The notes under the pieces were generated by a model that did not search any database, was not told where the DNA came from, and was given only the letters and a program-made list of their open reading frames with translations. 64,000 bases of DNA from JBJXGV01 sp046160485 (GTDB lineage Bacteria > Orphanbacterota > Orphanbacteria > JBJXGV01): NCBI GenBank assembly GCA_046160485.1, contig JBJXGV010000012.1:124001-188000 (forward strand), given 5' to 3'. Position 1 is the first letter of the stretch. Each line of letters opens with the position of its first letter. Position numbers and translations under genes: made by a program. Positions 9,323-17,291 of this stretch are shown piece by piece.

Positions 9323-9416
9323 TCTCCCGACAAGAGATCGAAATCGCGAACTGATCTGGGAACGGAGGAGGAGACGGGCGAGGCCCGATACGTGCCCATT
9401 CCGTAAACGATCGGCA

Positions 9417-9445
9417 AAGATATTCGGCGAACAGAATCGAGTCAA
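9417..9445 (-). promoter_or_regulatory. Sigma-70-type promoter for the M23 peptidase gene
   Basis: On the minus strand, TTGACT (9445-9440) and TATCTT (9422-9417) are separated by 17 bp. The predicted start of transcription near 9410 leaves a leader of about 90 nt before ATG 9322. The 155-bp gap 9323-9477 holds no gene. Confidence 0.6.
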
Positions 9446-9477
9446 CACTTTTCCCGTTCGCGATCGACGAGAAGAGA

Positions 9478-10902
9478 TCACTCGTCCAACCGTACCGCCA
9501 CGAAGCGCGTGAGGCCGTCCCGCTTGAGCAGGAGGACAACCGGCGATCCCGCCGCGCGCGGCGCGGTGATGGCGCTGCGAAAATCGCGCGTGTTTCGGAT
9601 AACGCGGTCGCCGATCTCTTGCACGATCGCGCCCGGTTCGACGCCCGCCTTTTCCGCCGCGCTCCCGTGCGCGACTCCCGTGATCACGATGCCGGACTCG
9701 AGCGCGCCCAGATCCCAGCTTTCGCGCAGCTCCGGAGTCAACTCCGCGACGCTCATCCCGAGCCACGAGTCCGTACTCGACCTGAGCAACGGCTCGCGCG
9801 ACATCACCCTGACCTGATCGGAACGATCGGCGAGAACGACACGAAGCGTCAGAGTGCGCGCGCCGCGCCGAATCGTAAACGGCACAGGGATCGCGGGCGG
9901 CGACTCTGCAATCAGAATGCGAAACGCGCTCATGCCGGTCACCGGCTTTTCGCCGATCCGCGTGATGACATCGCCCCGGGCCAATCCGGCGCGCGCGGCC
10001 GGCGTATCGCGCAGCACCTGGCCGACGAGCACGCCCTTCACGCCCGCGAGTCCCTTTCCCTCCGCAAGTTCGGCCGTGAGTTCTTGCGGATAGATTCCGA
10101 GGAAGCCGCGCGTGACGCGCCCTTCGCGAACGAGTTGGTCGACCGTGCGCCGCAAGAGTCCCGCCGGAATCGCGAAGCCGATCCCCTGGCCGTTCGGACT
10201 AATCGCGGTGTTCATGCCGATCACGCGGCCGCGCGAATCGACGAGCGGTCCGCCGCTATTGCCGAAATTGATCGACGCGTCCGTTTGAATGAAATCCTGC
10301 AAGGCGGGCATGGCGCCTTCGACATCGATGTTGGCGCGTCCTTTCGCGCTCACCACACCGACGGTCACGCTCCCTTCGAGCCGGCCGAACGGATTGCCAA
10401 TCGCGATCGCCCAATCCCCGACGCGGATCGCATCCGAGTCGCCCCACTCGACCGCCGGAACGGGCCTGTTCGGAGTGAAACGAAGCACCGCGACATCCGT
10501 GCCGGTGTCGATGCCGACGATTTCGGCCGGATATCGCTCCTCTCCCGCGAGCACCACGAAGATGCGCCCCGCTTCGGCGATCACGTGATTGTTCGTGACG
10601 ACGAGGCCGCTCGCATCGAAGACGAACCCGGATCCCGACGCGGGGGACGCCTCCCAGTCCGTCGACGGGAAGAGATCCTCGACGACGCCGCTTCGCGAGC
10701 CGCGCGCCTTGCCGCGCGACGCACTCGACGTTTCCAACTGCGTCGAAATGCTCACGACCGCCGGCAGCACGCGCTCCGCGACGCTGACGAACGGACTCTC
10801 GAACGGCGTATCCGCAGCGAGCGCGGAGGAGGCGGCGAGCCACGCGATCGCCGTCGCTGCGGCCGCGACGACCGTAGCGAGCCGTGTGGTATATTCGCGC
10901 AC
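9478..10902 (-). CDS. htrA: HtrA/DegP-family periplasmic serine protease with two PDZ domains
   Basis: The 474-residue protein starts at GTG 10902, directly before a signal peptide (ATVVAAAATAIAWLAASSAL). An alternative ATG at 10960 would overlap lpxH. The trypsin-like domain has the triad His in VTNNHVIAEAG, Asp in TDVAVLRF and Ser in GNSGGPLVDS. PDZ1 starts near VTRGFLGIYPQELT and PDZ2 near DSWLGMSVAELTPEL. DegP-type proteases degrade or refold damaged envelope proteins. The 5' end lies only 21 bp from that of the divergent lpxH gene. Confidence 0.94.
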   Translation of the reverse strand: MREYTTRLATVVAAAATAIAWLAASSALAADTPFESPFVSVAERVLPAVVSISTQLETSSASRGKARGSRSGVVEDLFPSTDWEASPASGSGFVFDASGLVVTNNHVIAEAGRIFVVLAGEERYPAEIVGIDTGTDVAVLRFTPNRPVPAVEWGDSDAIRVGDWAIAIGNPFGRLEGSVTVGVVSAKGRANIDVEGAMPALQDFIQTDASINFGNSGGPLVDSRGRVIGMNTAISPNGQGIGFAIPAGLLRRTVDQLVREGRVTRGFLGIYPQELTAELAEGKGLAGVKGVLVGQVLRDTPAARAGLARGDVITRIGEKPVTGMSAFRILIAESPPAIPVPFTIRRGARTLTLRVVLADRSDQVRVMSREPLLRSSTDSWLGMSVAELTPELRESWDLGALESGIVITGVAHGSAAEKAGVEPGAIVQEIGDRVIRNTRDFRSAITAPRAAGSPVVLLLKRDGLTRFVAVRLDE

Positions 10903-10923
10903 CCTCAAATCGCCGGAGGCGCC

Positions 10924-11661
10924 TTGCCGGACTCCCACATCTTCACTGCTGATCTTCATCTCGGCTCCGCACGAAAGGACGAGGAAACCCGCAAAGAGGA
11001 AGCGCTCCTCTCGTTGATCGACCACGCGCGGGAAAACGCCCGCGGTATCACGCTGCTCGGCGATCTATTCGATTTCTGGTTCCCGTATCGCCACGCGATA
11101 CCGCGAAACGCGATCCGGCTTCTGGCGCGGATGGCCGAGGTCCACGCGTCGGGCTTCCCGATCCGTTTCGTCGGCGGGAATCACGACCTTTGGCTCGGGC
11201 CCTATCTCGAAGGCGAGTTCGGGATCCCCGCCCGCGCGAGCACTGTCTCTCTATCGGCCGGCGGCCGCCGAATCTTTGCCGCGCACGGCGACGATCTCGT
11301 CGCCGCCGGCGATCCGGGTTATCGATTTCTGAAGCGGATCATTCGCAATCGCGTCGCGGAAGGGTTGTTTCGCACGATTCACCCCGACTTTGGGATCCCG
11401 CTCGCGCGGAAGATTTCGGGAGCGAGCCGCGAGTACACGAACGAGAAGGAGTTCTTCCTCGGCGACGCGCTCGCGGCGTCGATCGAGCGCGCGTTCGACG
11501 CGGGGCACGACACCGTCGTCATGGGGCACCTGCACGCGGCGCAGCATCTGCGGCTTGCGCGCGGCGAATGCGTCGTGCTGGGGGGATGGACAGAGCGGCT
11601 TTCGATCGCGCGCGTCGAGCAGGGGCAGATCCGTCTCGATGAGTGGCCGCCGCGACAATAA
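10924..11661 (+). CDS. lpxH: UDP-2,3-diacylglucosamine diphosphatase (LpxH-type)
   Basis: A 245-residue calcineurin-like phosphoesterase that starts with TTG 10924 behind GGAGG (10915-10919). Metal-binding motifs are present in order: FTADLHLG, LLGDLFDFWF, VGGNHDLW, AAHGDDL and GHLHAAQ. LpxH hydrolyses UDP-diacylglucosamine to lipid X in lipid A biosynthesis at the inner face of the inner membrane, which points to an LPS-bearing cell. The FDFWFPYR and SREYTNEKEFF segments fit LpxH better than a generic phosphoesterase. Other lpx genes are not nearby. It converges with the PorV-like gene after an 18-bp gap. Confidence 0.87.
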   Translation: MPDSHIFTADLHLGSARKDEETRKEEALLSLIDHARENARGITLLGDLFDFWFPYRHAIPRNAIRLLARMAEVHASGFPIRFVGGNHDLWLGPYLEGEFGIPARASTVSLSAGGRRIFAAHGDDLVAAGDPGYRFLKRIIRNRVAEGLFRTIHPDFGIPLARKISGASREYTNEKEFFLGDALAASIERAFDAGHDTVVMGHLHAAQHLRLARGECVVLGGWTERLSIARVEQGQIRLDEWPPRQ

Positions 11662-11679
11662 GCGCGGCCGCTGCGAGCG

Positions 11680-12675
11680 CTAAAGACCGAGCGTCAGCGA
11701 GAAGCGGTGCGCGTCGCCGAACGCTTCCTCCGAGAACGGAACGAACGCGTAGTCGACGACGAGGCGACCCGCCTCGGCGCCGAGCCCGAACGACGCGTCC
11801 TCGAGGTCGTAGCCGAACTTGACGCCCCCGCGGAGGAAGACGTGATGCGCCCCAACTTCCGCGCCGAAGTGCGCGCGCGGGTTGAGCCCTCGTGACGCGC
11901 GGAAGAGGCCGTGCACCTCGGTCGCGACATTGCTGAAGTTGCGCTGATAGCCCGCGCCGACTCGCGCCTCGAACGGTAGGTCGGCATCCACGCCGCCGAC
12001 GCGGATCGGCGGTCCGATATTGGCGACGACGATCGCGACGCGGCAGCCGTCAATCGGCGTCGCGTACGCAACGCCGACATCGGCGGCGAAACTCCAAGCA
12101 CCCTCGATGTCGATCTGCTCGCGAATCGCCTTTACCGCGACTCCCGTCGCGAGGCCGTCGATGAACTCCCGGCCGTAACCGCCCTGCACCGCCAACGCGT
12201 AGTACCCGAAATCGCCCTGCGGCTCGTCGAGGGGAACATCATCGACGTAGCGCGGGATGTTTCCGACGTAGAGCCCGTTCGCGCCGACGCCGAATCCGCC
12301 CGCCGAAAGCGGGAAGACGCCGCCGACGTATTCTTGCCGCACATCGGCGAGCCAATTGTTGTGATGCAAGAGCACCTGCGGACGCGCGAGCCGCGCGAGG
12401 CCGGCGGGATTCCAGTGGAGCACGCTCGGATCGCGCGCCCCGACGATATCGGCGTCGCCCATGCCGGCATTGCGCGCGCCGACACCGACGCGCAGAAACA
12501 CGGCGCCGACCGGTTCGGACGCGAACACGGCTGGCGCACCGGCCAGCAAGAGAGCCAGCACGCACCCGACGACCCCGACGCGAGCGAACGCACTTCGGCC
12601 GCAGGATGCGATTGCGCATGAGGACCGCTCGAAAGCCCCGGAATAGTCGCGATGATGAATGGGAGTCGTCTTCAA
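11680..12675 (-). CDS. PorV/PorQ-family (UPF0164-like) outer-membrane protein
   Basis: The 331-residue protein has a basic N-terminus, a hydrophobic signal segment (VGVVGCVLALLLAGAPAVFA) and then the family opening AVFLRVGVGARNAGMGDA. HWNPAGLARL and LLHHNNWLADVRQEY are also typical. The rest is an alternating-strand beta-barrel that ends in FSLTLGL, fitting outer-membrane insertion. In Bacteroidetes PorV and PorQ belong to the type IX secretion system. No other secretion gene lies here, so the role stays open. Its start is 55 bp downstream of a strong terminator on the same strand, so expression may depend on read-through. Confidence 0.82.
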   Translation of the reverse strand: MKTTPIHHRDYSGAFERSSCAIASCGRSAFARVGVVGCVLALLLAGAPAVFASEPVGAVFLRVGVGARNAGMGDADIVGARDPSVLHWNPAGLARLARPQVLLHHNNWLADVRQEYVGGVFPLSAGGFGVGANGLYVGNIPRYVDDVPLDEPQGDFGYYALAVQGGYGREFIDGLATGVAVKAIREQIDIEGAWSFAADVGVAYATPIDGCRVAIVVANIGPPIRVGGVDADLPFEARVGAGYQRNFSNVATEVHGLFRASRGLNPRAHFGAEVGAHHVFLRGGVKFGYDLEDASFGLGAEAGRLVVDYAFVPFSEEAFGDAHRFSLTLGL

Positions 12676-12730
12676 GGGAGCCGAGGGTATTTCTCTATGC
12701 GGCGGGATTCAAGGCGAAACCGGGCGCGCG

Positions 12731-12768
12731 ACAAAAAACAAAGGGAGGAGGCTGTGAAGCCTCCTCCC
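12731..12768 (-). terminator. Strong intrinsic terminator, possibly an attenuator
   Basis: On the minus strand an 11-bp perfect stem (positions 12743-12753 with 12758-12768, 4-nt loop) is followed by a T-rich tract (12742-12731: TTTG then TTTTTT). It ends either a non-coding RNA or an attenuated leader of the PorV-like gene, whose ATG is at 12675. Confidence 0.85.
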
Positions 12769-12980
12769 CGCCACGCCCCAAGGAAAGGGCCGAGGAACTG
12801 GTAACTGTTGCCCCTTTTCAACAGCCCCAGCCCTCGGGCCCTTGTCGAGCCGAGTGATTGGCCCGACCAACTCTGCAGGAGGGCAAACGAGTTGTCCTGG
12901 AGATCTACGCAACTCGTAGGACGCTGATCTTGCGAAAGCCGTTTCACTTTTTTTCGGTTTCCGATCTCGGCTTTCGCTTT
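12731..12980 (-). ncRNA. Candidate structured RNA or attenuator leader
   Basis: This gene-free stretch is full of nested stems that make sense on the minus strand because it ends in a terminator. From 5' to 3': a 10-bp perfect stem GCGAAAGCCG/CGGCTTTCGC (12968-12977 with 12932-12941); an 8-bp stem (12910-12917 with 12887-12894); an 8-bp hairpin with one wobble (12844-12867); a long imperfect hairpin 12787-12841; and the terminator. The segment at 12889-12894 can pair with either 12911-12916 or 12868-12873. The loop CCCTCC at 12883-12878 can pair with GGAGG in the terminator arm. I cannot match it to 6S, SRP, tmRNA, RNase P or a known riboswitch. No clear promoter was seen. Confidence 0.55.
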
Positions 12981-13027
12981 TCCCGCGCCGTTCAGGTCGT
13001 GGTACCCACGATCAAAAACGTGGTTCC

Positions 13028-13061
13028 AAAAAAGTTTTGCCCCCGGCTCGGCCGAACGGGG
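13028..13061 (-). terminator. Probable terminator of the FN3 lipoprotein gene
   Basis: On the minus strand a GC-rich hairpin (CCCCG/CGGGG closing an inner TCGGCCGA, 13041-13061) is followed by GCAAAACTTTTTT. It lies 70 bp after the lipoprotein stop at 13132. Confidence 0.5.
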
Positions 13062-13131
13062 AGGGCCTCCGCGCGGCACGGTTGAGGAGAGGGAGTGGAA
13101 GAGGTGAGACTTCCAGCAGGTGTATTCGCCG

Positions 13132-14028
13132 TCATCTCACGCCACCCTTCCGACCGGGGGCAAGTTCAAATCGAAAATCGAATTCGTCGGTTGCTTGATA
13201 CGCCCAATCGATCGTCACCGACGTCGCGCTCACGTTCGTAACGCGAAACTTCGCGTAGTAGTCGTCCCACGTCCAAACGATGTACGAGTGCCCGGCGATC
13301 ATCTCGACGCCGTATACGCTCTGCGCCCATGTCGCTTCGTCTTCGTTGTCGGGCGCCCAATCCACTTCGTCGAGGCTCTGCGTGTATCCGAAATCCTGAA
13401 TCTGGTTGCGATAGAGATTCGGCCCCTCGGCGATGTTCGTTCCGATCATGAAGAGCCGCCCGATATCGGCGCCCGTTCCCTCCTCGAGAATGAAATCGGC
13501 GAGCGTGTCGTCGTACGGCACGATGAGCGCGGAATTCCCGCCGGCGTAACGGCTCCAATCGATCGCGGCTTGGTTGAACGACGCACTCGGCGCGAACGCT
13601 CGCAGACCCGTGCCCGCTGGCCGCGGCGTGTCGTGCACGAGCACGAACGCGCTCGACAGCGCGCTTCGGTTCCCGTCGAAATCGAACGCGGCGACCGCGT
13701 AGTAGCGCGTCACGCCGTTCGCGATTCCCGTGTGGCGAAACGAGTCGGACTCTTCACCGAGCACACGACCGATCTCGTCGTAGGCGCTCTGCGGCGCGTC
13801 CGTAAGCGCGCTGTAGATCTCGTAGCCCGCGACGTCGGCGCCGACCAAGGGACTCCATCGAATCTCGACGGACCCGTCCCCCGTAATCGTGTAGACGCCC
13901 GTCGGTATCGGCGGCGCCTCGCGATCCACGGGATTGGTCCCATCGTCATCATCGCAGCCGACGAGCCCCGCGGACGAAACCACGCAGAGCAGCATCGCGA
14001 CGGTCAGCATTCTGATTTCACGTGTCAT
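13132..14028 (-). CDS. FN3-domain lipoprotein
   Basis: The 298-residue protein starts at ATG 14028 behind GAGGAG (9-bp spacing). Its lipoprotein signal reads MLLCVVSSAGLVGC, with the lipobox LVGC, followed by an acidic run DDDDG. Residues about 45-130 form one fibronectin type III module (APPIPTGVYTITGDGSVEIRW, GYEIYSA, TRYYAVAAFDFDGNRS). The C-terminal half is an unrecognised all-beta region rich in Trp and Tyr. It is probably an exposed outer-membrane or periplasmic lipoprotein. Upstream lies a sigma-54-like promoter, and the next gene on that strand encodes an NtrC-type activator, which suggests direct control. Confidence 0.8.
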   Translation of the reverse strand: MTREIRMLTVAMLLCVVSSAGLVGCDDDDGTNPVDREAPPIPTGVYTITGDGSVEIRWSPLVGADVAGYEIYSALTDAPQSAYDEIGRVLGEESDSFRHTGIANGVTRYYAVAAFDFDGNRSALSSAFVLVHDTPRPAGTGLRAFAPSASFNQAAIDWSRYAGGNSALIVPYDDTLADFILEEGTGADIGRLFMIGTNIAEGPNLYRNQIQDFGYTQSLDEVDWAPDNEDEATWAQSVYGVEMIAGHSYIVWTWDDYYAKFRVTNVSATSVTIDWAYQATDEFDFRFELAPGRKGGVR

Positions 14029-14078
14029 GTGTTGTCTCCTCACTAGGCAATCGGTGTGCCGCGCTCGAAGGTGGGTAC

Positions 14079-14094
14079 CGCAAACGGCGTGCCC
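14079..14094 (-). promoter_or_regulatory. Sigma-54 (-24/-12) promoter-like site
   Basis: The minus-strand sequence GGGCACGCCGTTTGCG fits the consensus TGGCACG-N4-TTGCW, with GG and GC exactly 10 bp apart. It would start transcription about 40 nt before the lipoprotein ATG at 14028. Confidence 0.5.
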
Positions 14095-14248
14095 GTCGCC
14101 GTCAGCCGAGGCGTAGTGAAACAACACCTTCATGTGCAGCGCGTTACGATTGGGTGACTCAGGAATGTCGCCGCGGCGCGTGCGGAAAGCCGCGTCGGCG
14201 CGACACGCGCGGGAGCGCGGTGCGCCCTATGACGGAGAGACTCTCGTC

Positions 14249-15628
14249 CTATTTCTTCGACACGTCGATCACGCCGTCGCCGCGCTTAAGGCCGTACTTC
14301 TCGATCTTCTTGTAGATATTGCTGCGTTGCATGTCGATCTTCTTCGCGGTCGTCGCGACGCTCCAGTTGTTTTCCGCGAGTTTCGCGCGCAGGAAATTTC
14401 GCTCGGCGCGTTCCTTGAACTCTTGGTACGTCGCGCACGCGGCGTATCCGCCCTCTTGATCGTCGAGAACGGTGCGCGGCAGTGCGGGAATGTCGCTCGC
14501 CCCGATCTCCGGCCCGTCGGAAAGAATGACCACGCGTTCGATGATGTTGCGGAGTTCGCGGACGTTCCCGGGCCACGAGTGCTCCGACAAGAGTTCGATC
14601 GCGGCGGCCGAGAGCGTCCGCGGCCCCGCCGCACTCTCTCGAGAAAGCTCTGCGACGAAATGCCGCGCAAGAAGCGCGACATCGCCGCGGCGGTCCCGCA
14701 GCGGCGGCACCAGAATCGGCACCACGTTTAAGCGAAAGAAGAGGTCTTCACGAAATCGGCCCGCCTCGACTTCTTTGTCGAGCGCCTTGTTCGTGGCCGC
14801 GATGACGCGCACGTCGACTACGAAGTTCTTCGAGCCGCCGACGCGCGAGATTTCGCCGAGTTCCAGGACGCGCAGCACCTTGGCTTGCGCCGACGGGCTC
14901 ATGTCGCCGACCTCGTCGAGGAAGAGCGTGCCGCCGTCCGCGAGTTCGAACTTGCCGATGCGCTGCGCGGTAGCGCCCGTAAACGAACCCTTCTCGTGGC
15001 CGAACAGCTCGCTCTCGATGAGATCGTGCGGAATCGCCGCGCAGTTGACTTCTATGAACGGAGCCGCTGCGCGCGTCGAAGCCTTGTGAAGCGCGCGTGC
15101 GACGAGTTCTTTCCCCGTGCCGTTCTCGCCCATGATGAGAACGCGGGCGGGCGATGCGCCGACGCGCTCGATCGTTCGCCGAATCGCGCGCACGCCGTCG
15201 CTCTCGCCAAGAAGATCGCCCGAGCGATCGAGCTTCTGCCGGTAGTAACGATTCTCACGCGAGAGGTTTCTTGCCGCGAGGCCGTTGCGCACCGTGAGCA
15301 GAATGCGATCACGATCCAGCGGCTTCTCGAGGAAATCGTATGCCCCCTTCTTGCTCGCTTCGATCGCCGTCTGAATCGTGCCGTGTCCGGAGATCATCAC
15401 GACGGGCAAATCGGGGACGGCGCGAACCATCTCCTCGAGGGCTTCGATGCCATCCATGCCGGGCATCTTCACATCCATGAGGACGAGGTCGACGCCCCCT
15501 TCGCGCACGCGGTCGAGCGCCTCCGCCGCGTTTCCCGCGACGGCGACCTGATAGCGTTCGTATTCGAGGATTCTCGAGAGAGCGGTCTGGATGCCGGTCT
15601 CGTCGTCGACAACGAGGATGCGAGACAT
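14249..15628 (-). CDS. NtrC-family sigma-54-dependent response regulator
   Basis: The 459-residue protein has the classic three-part layout. A receiver (ILVVDDE, DLVLMDVKMPGMDG, FLEKPLDRD) comes first. The AAA+ activator domain has Walker A MGENGTGKELVAR, the sigma-54-contacting GSFTGATAQ loop, Walker B GGTLFLDEVGDM and the arginine finger region. A C-terminal Fis-type helix-turn-helix (NNWSVATTAKKIDMQRSNIYKKI) binds DNA. A sigma-54-like site lies about 155 bp downstream of its stop, in front of the lipoprotein gene. The cognate kinase is not adjacent; the kinase at 17291 is paired with another NtrC gene. It follows arsR by 18 bp. Confidence 0.95.
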   Translation of the reverse strand: MSRILVVDDETGIQTALSRILEYERYQVAVAGNAAEALDRVREGGVDLVLMDVKMPGMDGIEALEEMVRAVPDLPVVMISGHGTIQTAIEASKKGAYDFLEKPLDRDRILLTVRNGLAARNLSRENRYYRQKLDRSGDLLGESDGVRAIRRTIERVGASPARVLIMGENGTGKELVARALHKASTRAAAPFIEVNCAAIPHDLIESELFGHEKGSFTGATAQRIGKFELADGGTLFLDEVGDMSPSAQAKVLRVLELGEISRVGGSKNFVVDVRVIAATNKALDKEVEAGRFREDLFFRLNVVPILVPPLRDRRGDVALLARHFVAELSRESAAGPRTLSAAAIELLSEHSWPGNVRELRNIIERVVILSDGPEIGASDIPALPRTVLDDQEGGYAACATYQEFKERAERNFLRAKLAENNWSVATTAKKIDMQRSNIYKKIEKYGLKRGDGVIDVSKK

Positions 15629-15646
15629 CGTTAGCGCCCGCGCACG

Positions 15647-16084
15647 TTAGAGGAGATACGCGTCAAACGCGTCGTCCGGTTTGCGTACGACGAAACGCGA
15701 TTCGCGCCGCGGCTCAGCACTCTGGGCAGCACGCGCCGGTGCAACGCCAGCCGTCCCGTCGGCGACGGTTGAAGCGAGCGCGCTACGCGCGGCCGCGACG
15801 GCGACGCGTTCGCCGAGCTCGTTTCCCCACTGGGCAAGCAGGCGCGGCGCGGCGCCGGCGCCAAGGGCGACGCGATACTCGACCCAACGTCCGTGGCGAT
15901 TGTCTTCGACAAGACCGGCGTCCTTCAGGATTCGGAGATGCTTCGAAACGTGCGGCTGAGAGATAGCGAGCGCGGCGACGAGTTCGCTCACGTGTCGCGG
16001 ACCGTCGAGCAGGATCTCGAATAGACGAAGGCGCCCCGAATCGCCGAGCGCCTTGAAGGCCTTCGCGGTCACTGGCATTCGCAC
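15647..16084 (-). CDS. ArsR-family winged-helix repressor
   Basis: The 145-residue protein has an N-terminal ArsR winged helix (AFKALGDSGRLRLFEILL, HVSELVAALAISQPHVSKHLRILKDAGLV, GRWVEYRV). The tail after residue 90 is low-complexity Ala/Arg with no cysteine metal motif, so metal sensing is not supported. It is transcribed from a strong promoter divergent from rlmN. The NtrC gene follows 18 bp downstream, so both are probably co-transcribed. ArsR proteins usually repress their own promoter. Confidence 0.87.
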   Translation of the reverse strand: MRMPVTAKAFKALGDSGRLRLFEILLDGPRHVSELVAALAISQPHVSKHLRILKDAGLVEDNRHGRWVEYRVALGAGAAPRLLAQWGNELGERVAVAAARSALASTVADGTAGVAPARAAQSAEPRRESRFVVRKPDDAFDAYLL

Positions 16085-16145
16085 ACCTCCCGTCCGCCGC
16101 CCACTCGCGAGCGGATCATGCGGCGGGGCTCCGGTTTGGGCTGCC

Positions 16146-16174
16146 TTGCCGCCGTCAAATCGCGCGGCTAATAT
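16146..16174 (+). promoter_or_regulatory. Promoter for rlmN
   Basis: TTGCCG (16146-16151) and TAATAT (16169-16174) lie 17 bp apart. The -10 overlaps the divergent arsR -10 almost completely. Confidence 0.45.
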
Positions 16175-16199
16175 ATGGACTGCTTTCCCTGACTGTCAA
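16170..16199 (-). promoter_or_regulatory. Strong promoter for arsR-ntrC
   Basis: On the minus strand a consensus TTGACA (16199-16194) is 18 bp from TATATT (16175-16170). It lies 86 bp before the arsR start. Confidence 0.75.
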
Positions 16200-16235
16200 G
16201 AAAGCCTCTTCTCACGTTCCCGGCCAAAGCAAAAG

Positions 16236-17291
16236 ATGACTTCCGGTTCTCTCGACACTCGGCGCGCTCCGGATGTTCTCGGAATGACGCCCGCGGAACT
16301 CGCGCGCCTCGCGCCTCTCGACGGCGAGCCACGCTACCGCGCCGCCGCGCTTTTCCGCTGGCTGCACAAACGCGGCGCGGCGAGCTTCGAAGAGATGAGC
16401 GATCTGCCCGAGCCGCTGCGGGCGCGGCTGCGCGACGCGAGCGCGATCCCGCTCGTCGACCCGGTGCGCGACGCGACGAGCGCGGACGGTTCCGTGAAAT
16501 CGATCCTGCGCCTCCACGACGGCGCCGTGGTCGAATCCGTGTTGATGCGCGACCGTGAGAAGCGAACGCTTTGCATTTCGACGCAGGTTGGCTGCGCCGT
16601 AGGATGCGTCTTCTGCGCGACCGGCGCGATCGGACTCGCGCGCCATCTGTCTCCCGGCGAGATCCTGCGCCAAGTCTACGTCGCGGAGTCGCGGCTAAAC
16701 GCCGCGGAGCCGGGACGGCGATTGACGAACGTCGTGCTCATGGGAATGGGAGAGCCGCTGCACAACTTCGACGCCGTGCAGCGCGCGCTCGCGAACCTCG
16801 TGTCGCGGAGCGGGCGCGGGATGTCGCCGCGGCGCATCACTCTCTCGACGTCGGGCTACCCGGAGAGAATCGCACAGCTCGCCTCCGACGGACCGCACGT
16901 GCGCCTGGCGATCTCGCTCACCGCGGCGAACGACGCGCTCCGCACGCGGCTTATCCCTCTCAACAAGAAGTACCCGCTCGCCGCGTTGCTGGAGGCGGGG
17001 CGCCTCTACGAGAAATCGACTCGCAGCCGCGTCACGTTCGAGTATGTGCTGCTCGCCGGAGTGAACGACTCCGCGGAGGACGCGCGGCAGCTCGGACGAC
17101 TCCTTCGCGGGCGGCGCGTGAATCTGATTCCGCTCAACGCGCACGCGTTCTCCGAGATGCGCCCGCCGGAACTCGACGTCGTCGACCGCTTCCACGCCGC
17201 GCTCAAATCGGCAGGCGTAACGTCCACGGTGCGCTGGAGCAAAGGCGGCGAGATTCAGGCCGCGTGCGGCCAGCTCGCCGCGCAGGCTTGA
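16236..17291 (+). CDS. rlmN: Dual-specificity RNA methyltransferase RlmN
   Basis: This radical-SAM enzyme methylates C2 of A2503 in 23S rRNA and A37 of some tRNAs. The 351-residue protein has the CxxxCxxC iron-sulfur motif in VGCAVGCVFCATGAIG, NVVLMGMGEPLHNFD, RRITLSTSGYP and the C-terminal catalytic cysteine in EIQAACGQL. ATG 16236 was chosen because the extension upstream crosses the promoter. The stop overlaps the ATG of the histidine kinase gene (TGATG), so the kinase/NtrC pair is co-transcribed with rlmN. Confidence 0.96.
   Translation: MTSGSLDTRRAPDVLGMTPAELARLAPLDGEPRYRAAALFRWLHKRGAASFEEMSDLPEPLRARLRDASAIPLVDPVRDATSADGSVKSILRLHDGAVVESVLMRDREKRTLCISTQVGCAVGCVFCATGAIGLARHLSPGEILRQVYVAESRLNAAEPGRRLTNVVLMGMGEPLHNFDAVQRALANLVSRSGRGMSPRRITLSTSGYPERIAQLASDGPHVRLAISLTAANDALRTRLIPLNKKYPLAALLEAGRLYEKSTRSRVTFEYVLLAGVNDSAEDARQLGRLLRGRRVNLIPLNAHAFSEMRPPELDVVDRFHAALKSAGVTSTVRWSKGGEIQAACGQLAAQA

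Noticed and set aside
12875..12980. Plus-strand similarity to c-di-GMP-I riboswitch elements (GGGCAAAC, GGACGC, GCGAAAGCC)
   Set aside because: The pieces are wrongly spaced, no plus-strand gene follows, and the terminator belongs to the minus strand.
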